NCBI GenBank assembly: GCA_001275005.1
Contig: JWZX01000693.1
Span: 1-22,727 of the forward strand
Source of the DNA: Chrysochromulina tobinii
Taxonomy: Eukaryota; Haptophyta; Prymnesiales; Chrysochromulinaceae
Direction: 5' to 3'
DNA length: 22,727 nucleotides
The notes under the pieces are model-generated. The model was not told where the DNA came from. It saw only the letters and a list, made by a program, of their open reading frames with translations, and made no database searches. Below are positions 9,171 to 18,345 of the stretch, in pieces (within the stretch, counting starts at the first letter, position 1; every line of letters begins with the position of its first letter). The translations under genes were made by a program, and so were the position numbers.

Positions 9171-9526
9171 GGTCTCCGAAAAACGGCTCTGCGAGCGCGA
9201 GCGCGTGATAGACGACGCTCAGCAATCGGAGGGAGTAAAGGGACACTTCATAAATGAGCACACATGAGATTTTGTCGGCAGAGAATGCAAATGGGCGTCG
9301 TGGAGAGCACTTCACGAGTGCGGTGTCGTGCGTCGTGTGAACGTACAACCGTGCGTGTGAATATGTCTTTTGCTTAGTACATGTAAGTGTTGGAGTGTGT
9401 GAATTAGAAACAGGACCACACAGTACAGCGGCGCTCATGCAGGCGCGTCCCGGGAGTGTGTGAATAAAGATGTCGACCCTTCATGTACACTAGTGCAGGC
9501 CCTGGGAAGTGACCCTCCTCTCGAGA
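9171..9526. promoter_or_regulatory. Divergent intergenic region
   Basis: These 356 bp separate the starts of the second light-harvesting gene and the zinc-finger gene. They are AT-richer than the flanks. A TTTATGAA stretch on the minus strand, about 80 bp before the light-harvesting start, could be a TATA-like element. I see no other feature. Confidence 0.4.
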
Positions 9527-10309
9527 ATGATGGCCATCTTGGCCGTCGACCCAGCCCGCGTGGAGGCTGCCGACGCGCGCGTGCTACGACCCACACGCGA
9601 AGACATGCTCGATCGCATCAGCGGTCAATCCAGCGCGGCCGACGGCAAGTTCGCGTGCCTCGAGTGTGGCGAGCGCTTCGAGTCTCTTGCTGCCGTCGAT
9701 AAGCACAGGCGAGCCACGCACCAGATCGCAATGCGCAACGACGCAAATGCCCAACGCAATGGGGTGCCCGCAATCTGCCCCGAATGCGAGTTGCAGTTTG
9801 GCACGCTGCAGCAGCTCCAGCGCCACTTTGCTCGCAAGCACGTGACGGAGCGCCAGTTCCAGTGTGCAAGCTGCGGCCTTGGATTCAAGGCTGATACGGA
9901 ACGCCGCGCGCACGAGGGCATGTGCATTGAAGGCCTCAACAGGGGCAAGGCGATTCGCTGCGAGCGATGCGGGATGATATGCATGACGCAGCATCAGTGG
10001 CGACAGCATCGGAAACTCACGAAGCACACAAAATTTGAGTTGCAGTGGGTCGATTCAGCAGCCATGGCAGCGGCCACCGCCGAGGCAGCCTCCGCGGAGG
10101 CCGCGGCCGCCGCTGCACGCCATGCGATGGCCAGTGAGCTAGCCGTTGCTCCGCTCGTGGGCCTGGCGCCGGGGCATGAGCTAGCGGCCGACGAGTTGTT
10201 GGGAGAGGTCCTCGAGGAAGGGACGATGGGCGCCGCGCACCCGTGCCTCCCAGCGGACGAGGCAGAGGTTGTAGAGGTGTGTCGAGTTGTAGAGGGGAGA
10301 GCGTACTGA
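9527..10309 (+). CDS. C2H2-type zinc-finger protein, four fingers
   Basis: Single-exon 260-residue protein from the first ATG of an ATGATG pair. Four zinc fingers follow one another: C44, C47, H60, H65; C84, C87, H100, H105; C113, C116, H129, C133 (a C2HC finger); C145, C148, H161, H167. The first three have the usual 12-residue spacing between the Cys and His pairs, and the fourth also fits with a longer His-His gap. After the fingers comes an Ala/Glu-rich helix (about 178-205) and an acidic tail. The linkers are not the TGEKP type, so the fingers may bind RNA or protein rather than a long DNA site. A nuclear role is inferred. Function beyond zinc binding cannot be read from the sequence. 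Confidence 0.8.
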   Translation: MMAILAVDPARVEAADARVLRPTREDMLDRISGQSSAADGKFACLECGERFESLAAVDKHRRATHQIAMRNDANAQRNGVPAICPECELQFGTLQQLQRHFARKHVTERQFQCASCGLGFKADTERRAHEGMCIEGLNRGKAIRCERCGMICMTQHQWRQHRKLTKHTKFELQWVDSAAMAAATAEAASAEAAAAAARHAMASELAVAPLVGLAPGHELAADELLGEVLEEGTMGAAHPCLPADEAEVVEVCRVVEGRAY

Positions 10310-10952
10310 GAGCTCGTATTCCCGGAGTACCTCTGCCCCGCCTCGTTTGTCATCGCCGCCCTCAGAGCGAGACAGAGACAGAGCTTGAGACAGACGTGGA
10401 GGTGGACGCACTCGACATGCCTTCAGACATGACACTCCGACCGGCCTTTCAAAGTGAAAGTCCACTATTTAGGTTTAGCACCCGACCAGAAGCACCAGTG
10501 CCGGGGAGAGTGGTCCCATAAAGTCGAAAGTGCAAAGGCAAAGTTAAAGCCAAAGTGCCACCAGGTCCAGGAACAGACGGAAAGAGTAATCAAAAGTGAA
10601 AAGAGCATTGCAAAAGAGATCAGCCTCCCCCCCGGTCAGTACCGTACTTTCCCTTTCAACTTTGCCGATCGGACTTCGGGGCGGAGGCAGCGGAGCCCGT
10701 GTACTCGTGAGGTCGTGTGACGGTGGTCCGGTAAGAGTCTCGTATGGTGAGCGCCATGGTGAGCGCGGGGGACCTCTTGAGTCCGGGGTTCCAGCCAGCC
10801 CGGGGAGTGCTCCCAGCCCGTTGCGTACCGGTAACCCCGGTTTATATTTACCCACCAGTACGGAACAGTAACGGACTTGTGACTTATTGTGACTGTGATT
10901 TCGTTCGATCCCGCGCGCGGGGCGCCTCTCTTCTCCTGGGACCCCGGGTGTG
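10310..10952. other. Intergenic region before AAA ATPase gene
   Basis: These 643 bp hold a short GAGACA-type purine run (10369-10397), a stretch rich in AAAG and AAAGT words (10450-10600), and a 12-bp tandem ATGGTGAGCGCC-like pair (10744-10767). The promoter of the AAA gene should lie here. No RNA gene or domain was recognised. Confidence 0.5.
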
Positions 10953-12404
10953 ATGCTACTTCTTCCATCGGTGGCGTTTGCAGCCCTCGCTGCTCGTCCG
11001 ATGGTGACCGCACGCACAAACATCCGCATGGCTGAGCGTCCAAACTACGACGCATATAGTACCTGGCGGAGGTCCGTACGAGGCCAGATTGACGAGCCGG
11101 ACGAACCGCTGGTCCCGCAGACTGTTGATCTCCGCCGACCATTGACCGGCGCAGCGGCTCGAGCGGCGGCTCGGGAGGCGGCTCGCGAGGCGGCCCGCGA
11201 GGCGTTGGCTCGTGAGGGACCACCCGAGACGGACCGCTGGTATCCCGAGAAGGAGGAAGAGCAGGGCCTCCCGCCGCCGGCGCCTCCTCTTCCGGCCTTA
11301 GAGGTGAGTAGACGTCAGCCGCGCACGCCCGAGGCGGCGATTGTGAGCCTCGAGCGGATCGGGGCGCGCGTCCTGTTTCCACCGCCGGATGGCCAGCCGG
11401 CTCCACCAGAGGCATCGTGGGATGCGCTCGCTGGCGCGGCCGAGCTGCGCGAGCAGGTGGAGGAGGTGCTCGTGCTTCCCCTCAAGTATCCCGAAGCCTT
11501 TGCGTCTGTGCGGGCTGGGACGCGCCGCCTGGGCACAGACCGTGCAGCGGCGCTGCTCTTTTACGGACCGCCGGGCACAGGCAAGACGACCGCGGCGCGC
11601 ATCGCGGCGGCCCAGGCGGGTCTCCCTCTCGTGTATGCGCCTTTAGAAGGTATCCTCTCCAAGTGGTTCGGCCAGGCGGAGCAACAGCTCGCAGCACTCT
11701 TTGACGCGTGCGCCGCCCTCGGCCGGTGTGTGGTCTTCGTGGACGAGCTCGATGCGCTCGCGGGCTCTCGCTCTCGCGACATCGACGACGCGTCGCGCCG
11801 GGTGCTCTCAGTGCTGCTTCGGCGTCTCGATGGTCTCGAAGCGCAGCCAGGCACGACCCTCATCGGGGCGACCAACCGTCGGGCAGACCTCGACGACGCA
11901 CTCCTCTCCCGCTTCGACGTTCGCGTTCACTTCCCCGCGCCCGAGGCGGCGGCGCGCGCGGAGATCCTCGCCATGTACGCGAAGCATCTGACGGCCGACG
12001 TGTGCTCGCGCCTGGGCGCGGCGGCAGTCGGCTTGAGCGGCCGGGATCTCCTCGACGTGTGTCGCCAGGCCGAGCGCCGCTGGGTGACGAAACTGCTCAA
12101 GGGCCAGGTCGTCGAGCCACCGCTCCCGCCGCCTGCGGAATATGAGGATTCCCTCCGCCGCCGGCTCGAGAGCAGTTTTGTCAAAGAGAGCAGTCGAGCT
12201 CTCGAGAACGCTTCCGAGCAGCCGACGAGCGCCGCGACGAGCTCCGCGCGCCCGCCCGCTGCCGTGGACGCGGCCACCGCCCGCTGGAGAGCGCGACGGG
12301 GAGTGGCCAACCCGAGCGCCCTGACGAGCACAGGCTACCCGCAATCTCCTCAGTCCCTCGGTGGCAACTCCATCGTTATCGGGCCCTCGTCATCGGCATG
12401 GTAG
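10953..12404 (+). CDS. AAA ATPase, probably organelle-targeted
   Basis: Single-exon 483-residue protein read from the ATG at 10953. One AAA module: Walker A GPPGTGKT at 205-212; pore-loop-like SKWFGQ at about 232-237; Walker B FVDELDAL with Asp264 and Glu265; sensor 1 Asn308 in GATN; an arginine finger in LLSRFD (Arg320); sensor 2 block GLSGRDLLDVCRQAERR. These are the features of the classical AAA clade (katanin, spastin, ATAD1, Cdc48), which remodels or unfolds proteins in ring hexamers. The N-terminus (MLLLPSVAFAALAARP) is a signal-like leader with an Ala-Phe site, which suggests import through the ER to the plastid. Residues about 65-90 are Ala/Arg/Glu-rich helix. The C-terminus after about 430 looks disordered. 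The partner protein is unknown. Confidence 0.87.
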   Translation: MLLLPSVAFAALAARPMVTARTNIRMAERPNYDAYSTWRRSVRGQIDEPDEPLVPQTVDLRRPLTGAAARAAAREAAREAAREALAREGPPETDRWYPEKEEEQGLPPPAPPLPALEVSRRQPRTPEAAIVSLERIGARVLFPPPDGQPAPPEASWDALAGAAELREQVEEVLVLPLKYPEAFASVRAGTRRLGTDRAAALLFYGPPGTGKTTAARIAAAQAGLPLVYAPLEGILSKWFGQAEQQLAALFDACAALGRCVVFVDELDALAGSRSRDIDDASRRVLSVLLRRLDGLEAQPGTTLIGATNRRADLDDALLSRFDVRVHFPAPEAAARAEILAMYAKHLTADVCSRLGAAAVGLSGRDLLDVCRQAERRWVTKLLKGQVVEPPLPPPAEYEDSLRRRLESSFVKESSRALENASEQPTSAATSSARPPAAVDAATARWRARRGVANPSALTSTGYPQSPQSLGGNSIVIGPSSSAW

Positions 12405-12949
12405 CTCTGTCTTGTTGCCGGTGGACGCTCCAAGCCTTTGTTGCGCGCAAACCGGCTTGCGCTTTTGTACCACATGGTCGCATGTGCATGGAGCATTGTC
12501 GAAGGTTTGGGAGCAGTTCTGGCGGCTTGAGCGGCTTGCTGTTGCTCGGCTGGTTCCGTGGTTCGGTTCGATCCGATTCAGATCCGGATCCGTTCCGGTC
12601 CTGCAGACTGAAGAGACGCGCCGTCCGATATGCGCGTGACCGACAGTTCTCGGTACCGTACGGAATACAATGCCCCGTGTCGCGTGTCGCGGCGCGGGAC
12701 CCTTTGTATACGATTTGTATACGGGTGTTTTAAATGATACTTGGATACCGTATCCCGTCCCGTGTGCATGCCCGGTATGGTATCTCGGAATAACATGTAA
12801 TCATGTAATACACGGTACACTGACGATTGCTTCACGCACGCAGTTGGACCAAGGCCCGGCACCGGACCGACTCGACAGACGCACGCGCAACGGCGCAATT
12901 AACCCATGGCGATTCGCTCCAAGTTTACTCGCTTCACGCAACACGTCCC
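12405..12949. other. Intergenic region between convergent genes
   Basis: These 545 bp separate two gene 3' ends. They are unusually rich in short repeated and palindromic words: TTTGTATACG at 12703 and 12714, CATGTAAT at 12794 and 12802, and GGTACCGTACGG-like palindromes near 12650. No gene is seen. The two transcripts probably end in this region. Confidence 0.5.
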
Positions 12950-15493
12950 CTATGCCGTTTGGAAGAGTGTCGCGGGGAGTTCATGCACGCCTTCCAAAAC
13001 GAGCCGATCTACCTGCACCGTGTCGAATGTCACGTTCTCGAAGACGGTCGGGGCGCCTCTGTGGAAGCCATACAGCGAGCTCACCGTCCGAGGCGTCACC
13101 TGCACGTTCCAGCCGCTGAAGCTCACGTTGCGAAAGATGGCGGCGGGCTTGTGAGCGTTCGGGCCGAGGATGACTTGATCATCGAGCCACCAGTCATTGG
13201 AGCAAAAGTACCAACGGTCAAGGTTCGTCAAACTTTGAAAGCGCGCGGTAGGCTGTCCATACGTGCCCACGCGCACGATTGACTCGATGCGATTGCCCAC
13301 GCCGCGCGGCACGAAGACGTTACGGATGGACACGTCCTCAATCGTGAGGCCCCATGGGCACGTACGGCTGCCAAGGAGTGAGCCCAGGTTATCGTCCATC
13401 CCGCCCGATTGAGTCACGCGGTGCACGTACACGCCCTGCACGAGCGTCGACGTGAGCGTGTTGCGCCGGATGCCAATGCCGTACGTGCCGAGCTCAATTG
13501 CTGAGCCGATGTTGCCTTGGACGAGCGTCAGGTGCTCCAAGAGCGAAAACGACGAGTCAACCTTGATGTTGTCGTCCGCCGTGTGCAGGTAGAGGTAGCC
13601 GAGGTAGGAGCGGTCGGCGGTGATGCGAGGGCCGTCGGCGGCATCGACCCACGTCCCCGGCGTCTTCACATCGTAGAGGCGCGCGGGCTGGTTGTTCGCC
13701 TCTATGCTATTCTCGCCTCCGAGCGGCACGCGCACGAACTGCAGCCGCACGGTGCCATCGCCACGCTTGGGCCCCCATCCCACCGTCAGCTCCGACACGT
13801 CGACGGCATAGCGGCGGCCGGTAGCCTCGGGTTGGGCACGGCTCGAGAGCTCGACAAGGCCCGACATGATGCGCCAGCGGGTGTGTTGCTCCGCGTCCTC
13901 GAGAGTACGCCAACGTTGCCAGCTGCCGCCGTAGCCGTTGAGCACACTCGCGCTCGGCGCATTCCACACCGGTTGGCCACTCATTTGCATGCGCTCCATC
14001 ATCCTCCGGCCGTTGACGCGGCCGAAACCGTTGACAACAATCGGTCCGAAGCCAGGGGCAGAGCGAATGCGCGGGCGTCCGCTGAGCACGCACGCGGAGG
14101 CATCGACGAGCTGGTAGCAGCCGACGCACTGCGGCTGAGAGCACGGCTCGGTGCGGCACGTGGATTGGCACGAGCCCGCACAGCTGCCGCCGCTGCGACC
14201 GTATAAGTCGAGGGTGGGCGAGGCCTGGATCGCCGCACACACTGCCGCGCATCCCGCATCGTCGCGCACCGGGTGCTCGACGTACGTGTTGCTGATCGGG
14301 GTGCTCACGTCAGCGCCGTCCTCCAGATGGATGAGTACCGAGCCACCATCGGCCATCGACGAGCCCGCAAGAGGGCCGAGGAACGTGACGGCACCGACGG
14401 GCTGCCCGAGGCGCCACGGAGCACCAGACGGCTCGTAGCATTGCCATCGCGGCGGCTGCAGGTCGCACGTGCCGCTCGCGATGCCAGCCGCGGGGATATC
14501 GTCCACGATCGTGCAGCAGTGGTCGTACTGCGAGCAGTCATACACGGCGTTCGCGGCGCGGAAACTGATCCAGAGAGCCTGGATCTTCGTGCCGTCGCCC
14601 TGAGCGCCGTCGCGAGCGCTATCAGGCACGAGTGTCAGATGGACAGGGGCTCCTCGTGGAGATGCTTTGGGGGGGTAGGGCACAACGAGCAGCCCGCCCT
14701 TCGAGTGGAGGCTCTCGTCTTGATAGAAAGCGCTAAAGTCGCCCGCGCTGCTTCGCAGCCGGAGCGACGTCGTCGCCTCCTTCGCCTCCGCAGGCAGCAC
14801 AAACTGCGTCGTGTATAGATGCGTCAGATCGGACCAGCCGGGCCAGTGAGCTCCCTCGCTCTCGCGCGGATACGCGGCGCACTGCTTGGTGGCCGCAAAC
14901 GGCGTGCCCAAGGGATCGATGGCCTCGAGCGCCATGGCCAGCAGCTCCGCATCAGCAGCGCAGGGCGGGAGGTTCGGCAGCGGCGGCAGCGGCGGCAGCG
15001 GCGGCAACGGCGGCAACGGTGGCGTCGGCGACGGTGGCGTCGGCAGCGGCGGCGGCGGCGACGACGACGGTGGCGTCGGCAGCGGCAGCGGCTGCGGCGG
15101 CGGCGACGGCGACGGTGGCGACGGTGGCGAATTTAGCAGTGGCGATGACGGCGATCGCGATGGCGGTGACGGCGCGCTGCTGCGTGGGAGGGGGGCGGCA
15201 CTTGGTGATGCGGTCGCCGATGCTACTGCGGCTGCCGCTTCAACTTCAGCACGTGGAAGAATGGCCCATGGCCAGTCCTTGCTTGCCACCTCGGCGTCAT
15301 CCGTCAGCAGCAGCAAGACGCCCACAAAACACATGCAAAAGGTGCAAAAGGCACACGCGAATTGCATACCCGTCCGCCACTGCCAACCCGCTGACGAGCT
15401 CTCACCTTTTTCCACGGGAGTGTATGCGGGTGCGGACCGGCTAGTGCCCTTCGTGGACGAGCTCGTTAAGGGTCTTGAAGAGGTGCTCGGCAT
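12950..15493 (-). CDS. Type II membrane protein with GH49-like beta-helix
   Basis: An 847-residue protein from the ATG at 15493. One membrane segment at 43-63 (FACAFCTFCMCFVGVLLLL) predicts a type II topology, with the long C-terminus in the Golgi lumen or outside the cell. Residues about 115-175 are a Ser/Pro-rich linker. A beta-rich region follows, interrupted at about 432-465 by a cysteine-rich insert (CAGSCQSTC). Residues about 628-847 read as a right-handed parallel beta-helix, with LYLHTADDNIKVDSSF (DD near 640) then IGSAIELGTYGIG. This resembles the dextranase/isopullulanase family GH49, whose catalytic aspartates sit in a like DD segment. A glucan- or other polysaccharide-cleaving role is inferred, not shown. 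Longer starts up to 15700 would overlap the divergent neighbour gene, so 15493 is preferred. Confidence 0.6.
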   Translation of the reverse strand: MPSTSSRPLTSSSTKGTSRSAPAYTPVEKGESSSAGWQWRTGMQFACAFCTFCMCFVGVLLLLTDDAEVASKDWPWAILPRAEVEAAAAVASATASPSAAPLPRSSAPSPPSRSPSSPLLNSPPSPPSPSPPPQPLPLPTPPSSSPPPPLPTPPSPTPPLPPLPPLPPLPPLPNLPPCAADAELLAMALEAIDPLGTPFAATKQCAAYPRESEGAHWPGWSDLTHLYTTQFVLPAEAKEATTSLRLRSSAGDFSAFYQDESLHSKGGLLVVPYPPKASPRGAPVHLTLVPDSARDGAQGDGTKIQALWISFRAANAVYDCSQYDHCCTIVDDIPAAGIASGTCDLQPPRWQCYEPSGAPWRLGQPVGAVTFLGPLAGSSMADGGSVLIHLEDGADVSTPISNTYVEHPVRDDAGCAAVCAAIQASPTLDLYGRSGGSCAGSCQSTCRTEPCSQPQCVGCYQLVDASACVLSGRPRIRSAPGFGPIVVNGFGRVNGRRMMERMQMSGQPVWNAPSASVLNGYGGSWQRWRTLEDAEQHTRWRIMSGLVELSSRAQPEATGRRYAVDVSELTVGWGPKRGDGTVRLQFVRVPLGGENSIEANNQPARLYDVKTPGTWVDAADGPRITADRSYLGYLYLHTADDNIKVDSSFSLLEHLTLVQGNIGSAIELGTYGIGIRRNTLTSTLVQGVYVHRVTQSGGMDDNLGSLLGSRTCPWGLTIEDVSIRNVFVPRGVGNRIESIVRVGTYGQPTARFQSLTNLDRWYFCSNDWWLDDQVILGPNAHKPAAIFRNVSFSGWNVQVTPRTVSSLYGFHRGAPTVFENVTFDTVQVDRLVLEGVHELPATLFQTA
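14972..15131. repeat. GGCGGCAGC-type repeat coding a polyproline linker
   Basis: A near-perfect series of 9-bp units (GGCAGCGGC, GGCAACGGC and variants) on the plus strand. On the minus strand it encodes the PPLPPLPP linker of the GH49-like protein. The Gly-rich frame on the plus strand is a shadow. Confidence 0.85.
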
Positions 15494-15653
15494 CCCGAAG
15501 AGCCGCCTGCACTGTGAATTGCCTGAAATGCCTGTGAATAGACTGAAATATGAACAGCTAAAATTCCCCGAGAATCGCCCCGCGCCGCCCCCCCCCCCCT
15601 CCGCGCGTGTGTTTCTCCGCTCCGCTCCGCTACAGTACCAGTATCCCACACGA
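15494..15653. promoter_or_regulatory. Shared divergent promoter region
   Basis: These 160 bp lie between the divergent starts of the GH49-like and 2OG-oxygenase genes. They include a 10-base C run near 15589-15598 and a CTCCGCTCCGCTCCGC pyrimidine tract just before the oxygenase start. Assigned from arrangement only. Confidence 0.4.
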
Positions 15654-16835
15654 ATGTCGACGTCAGACGAGGTCGGCAGCGCTCTGCAACTACGCCTCAA
15701 TCCGTTCGCTCGAAACGAGGCCGATCCGGCCGCACTCTTTTTCCCTCTCGGGGCCAGCGTTGCTGCGCGCGTCTGGCATGACTACGACATGGCAGTGCGT
15801 GCCGCATCTCCCATCGACCGAGCGGAGGCAATCGCTTCAGGACTAATTGTGGGCTCGCTTGGCGTCGCCTTCGATGCGCGGTGGAACTTCTCGTCGCTGA
15901 TCGCCCAGCACGTCAAGGAATCTCTGCTGCTGCATGGCAATTTGCAGGAACGGCGCTTGCAGCTGGCCTTTTTGCACGACGATCACGAGCTCCGGCCAAT
16001 CAAGCAACGCCAGGGAATTACCCAGCTCATCCATCCGTGGCCTTCGCTCGACTCCAACAGCTTTCATAATGCAGCTGGTCGGCATCGGAAAATGCAAAAG
16101 GCTGGCATGCCGTGGGCTGGCGTCGACGAGGCTGCCCACGAGCTGGAGCGGCTTGGCGTCTTTCGCTTTGACGGCGCCGCCTGGGGCCTGCGCAATGCCC
16201 TTGGCAGCGATGCACTTAGTCATCTTGATGCGGTGCACGGCGGTAAGGCGACGGCGGTCAGCAGCAAGGGCTGGGCACCTCAACTGCAAGGCGTGGGCTC
16301 ATCACTCCAACCTGTGGTGGAGCTCGCATTGGGACGCTTCCGCTCTCTCGCCGAAGCCTATCTTGGCCAGGTCGAGATCTCCTCGATCAATATGCTACGT
16401 CTACCGGCCCGCGAGCTGAGCACCAAAGAGTACGTCTCGGGCATCCACCATCACGATCGCTGTGGCCGCCGACTCAAGTGCTTCGTCTTCGCGTCCAACG
16501 TGACAGAGGACTCGCATCCGCCTGAGGTCGTCATTGGCAGTCACACGACGCTCTACTACGCCAACAGCCCATTCGAATGCACGCGCTTCGCCGAGGCGGA
16601 AGTGCAGCAGCGGTTTGCGACTCGTCGTCTGCTGCTGCTTGGTGGCGTGGGCGACGGGTTCTGCTTTGACACGAATTCTCTTCACCGCGGCACGCCTTTC
16701 GGCGCGCGCCGGCGTGACGTGCTCGTCTTTCAGCTCGACCAAGTGGGAACAAACAAAGCGACGCTCCTGCGTCGAGGCATGCTGCCGTGCTACAGTCACC
16801 ATCCTCTGTTCAAGTTTGGCACGAGCAGGACGTAA
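15654..16835 (+). CDS. PhyH-type 2OG-Fe(II) oxygenase
   Basis: Single-exon 393-residue protein from the ATG in CACACGAATGTCG. Iron ligands are visible as a His-x-Asp pair in GIHHHDRCGRRLK (His266, Asp268) and a distal His in NSLHRG (His344). Between them, FVFASNVTEDSHPPEVVIGS fits the family strand that leads to the P-G-S-H signature (here VIGSHTT). RRRDVLVFQL after the distal His supplies a likely 2-oxoglutarate-binding Arg. This pattern is that of the phytanoyl-CoA dioxygenase superfamily, which hydroxylates lipids or small molecules with oxygen and 2-oxoglutarate. Residues 1-200 show no recognised domain. No signal peptide is evident. The in-frame sequence before 15654 is Gly-rich and antisense to the neighbouring gene, so it is not part of this protein. 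The substrate is unknown. Confidence 0.8.
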   Translation: MSTSDEVGSALQLRLNPFARNEADPAALFFPLGASVAARVWHDYDMAVRAASPIDRAEAIASGLIVGSLGVAFDARWNFSSLIAQHVKESLLLHGNLQERRLQLAFLHDDHELRPIKQRQGITQLIHPWPSLDSNSFHNAAGRHRKMQKAGMPWAGVDEAAHELERLGVFRFDGAAWGLRNALGSDALSHLDAVHGGKATAVSSKGWAPQLQGVGSSLQPVVELALGRFRSLAEAYLGQVEISSINMLRLPARELSTKEYVSGIHHHDRCGRRLKCFVFASNVTEDSHPPEVVIGSHTTLYYANSPFECTRFAEAEVQQRFATRRLLLLGGVGDGFCFDTNSLHRGTPFGARRRDVLVFQLDQVGTNKATLLRRGMLPCYSHHPLFKFGTSRT

Positions 16836-17181
16836 GCAAGCAAGCAAGCAGGTTCGGGTTAGGGTTAGGATGTAAAGTGAAGTTTCTGAACTGATTAGAA
16901 TTCACATTAATTTTTGTTTCCCCATGATTTTTTCGTTTCGAATGCTGGATAATGCTCTAGAATCAAGAATGGAGAGGAGCGTAGTTTCTTCTAAAGTTCG
17001 CCGGCCACATTTCGGGAAAAGTGGCCTGTCGGTGCACGCCGTTGCCCGATGTCGACAAAGGCTGAGGGTCGTGCATTTTGTGTCGGACGCCCGCGATGAC
17101 AGACAGACAACGTACTGTACAGTATACTGCTGTATACAGGACTTGTCCTGACGTCATGACTTCCACACTTCGACATGCATC
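16836..17181. other. Intergenic region between convergent genes
   Basis: These 346 bp separate two gene 3' ends. They begin with a short AAGC microsatellite (16834-16850), followed by telomere-like repeats, then AT-rich sequence. They end with a cluster of small palindromes at 17113-17156 just past the EF-hand gene stop. No gene is seen. Confidence 0.6.
16851..16869 (+). repeat. Interstitial telomere-like repeat
   Basis: GGTTCGGGTTAGGGTTAGG contains two full TTAGGG-type units and one variant, 15 bp after the oxygenase stop. TTAGGG is the telomere unit of many eukaryotes including haptophytes. It is too short to be a chromosome end. Confidence 0.7.
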
Positions 17182-18345
17182 TCACAGCTCGAACTTTGCG
17201 CCCACCTGACGGAGCTCGAGTTCCGTCTCGACCTCTGCCTCGATGTTGTGGATCCAATCCTGGGCATGATGGAAGGCCGCGGCGCCTCCAAACTTCGGGT
17301 TCGAGCGGCATTCGACCAACTCATCCGACGAGAGCTGGCGGTCCCCATTGGTGTCGGCGAGTCCAAACAGCGCCTGCATGGCAGCGAGCCCTGCAAATGT
17401 GCCGCTCGCGTATGCAAAGTGCTCCTTGGCGTCGATCCGCGCGTCGCCATTCGCATCCAAGCCAGCGAAGATGGCCTTCGCCTCCTCATCCGACTTGGCG
17501 ATCTGCTCGCGCGAGGCGCCTTCGAGCTTCGCCGCCGCTATCTGCTTGAACTCTCGCATGGTGAGCACATCGCTGACACGACAGAGAGCCCGAACGGCAG
17601 ATGAGGGAGCGTGAAACATGACAGGCACGCAGAGAAAAGCGCGGCAGTGAGAGATGAGGGGTGTAGGGGAGAGAGCGGTCTGGGTCTGCGGGTGCTGGGT
17701 AGTGGGTTTGAGCGCGGCAATGTGCTCTCACTCCTTGTTGACGTCGAGATTCTGGAAGCTGAACATGAAGTTGAACAGTGGCGACGCCTCCTCGTGGGAA
17801 AGGACTGCGTCTCCGTCATCGTCAAAGGCTGGAAATTTGCGTCGAAAATGCGCCTTCCTCTCGTCTGGAATGTTCAGGTGCCTCAGGTCCTTTGCAAACT
17901 CCTGCTGGCTCAGACGTCCATCCTTGTTCGCGTCCATTGTTTCCATGATTCGAAAGGAGCTTTGGGCCTCGAGAGAGGTTCGTAGAACCTTGACGAACGT
18001 GAAAGCTTCGTCCAGCGAGACCTTCGAGTCGGCGTCGGTGTCCATCGTCGCATGCAATTGGCGCATTTGGGCGCCAGACATGACCTTCACCATTCGCGGG
18101 CCTGGTGACTTTGGAGGCGATGGCGCTCTCGGCGGTGGCGCTCTCGGCGACGGCGATCTCAACGGAGGCGCTTTCGGCGGAAGCGGTCTCTGCGAAGACG
18201 GAGATGCCACCGTCGGGGGCACGGTGGTTGGTGTCTCACTTGCGGCTGCGATGGCAAACAGAACAACGAGTGTGCGGCGCAGAGAACATCGGCACAGAGA
18301 ACAACGAGGCAGAGACGGCACAGATGACACGGCGATGAGCGTCAT
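17182..18345 (-). CDS. Secretory six-EF-hand protein, CREC-like, ending KFEL
   Basis: Exons 18345-17732 and 17572-17182 give 334 residues. Residues 25-36 (TLVVLFAIAAAS) form a signal sequence. A Pro/Ser-rich linker spans 38-84. Six calcium-binding loops follow: 102-113 DTDADSKVSLDE, 138-149 DANKDGRLSQQE, 175-186 DDDGDAVLSHEE, 201-212 DVNKDDVLTMRE, 244-255 DANGDARIDAKE, 278-289 DTNGDRQLSSDE. The fourth loop is formed only by splicing, which confirms the join. The C-terminus is KFEL, a KDEL-like ER retrieval signal. Signal peptide, six EF-hands and an ER tail match the CREC family (reticulocalbin, calumenin, Cab45), which buffers calcium and assists folding in the secretory pathway. The Pro-rich linker is unusual for the family. 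An earlier in-frame ATG at 18471 is a weaker start. Confidence 0.82.
17573..17731 (-). other. Conventional intron (159 bp) in EF-hand gene
   Basis: It starts GTGAGAGCAC and ends CGTGTCAG, in phase 2. Removal restores the EF-hand loop DVNKDDVLTMRE. There is no flanking direct repeat and no CTGATTGC core. Confidence 0.9.

Noticed and set aside
14886-15653. Long Gly/Ser-rich open frame on the plus strand, in frame with the oxygenase
   Set aside because: It is antisense to the polyproline linker and membrane segment of the GH49-like gene. The oxygenase has a good ATG at 15654, after which recognisable protein begins.
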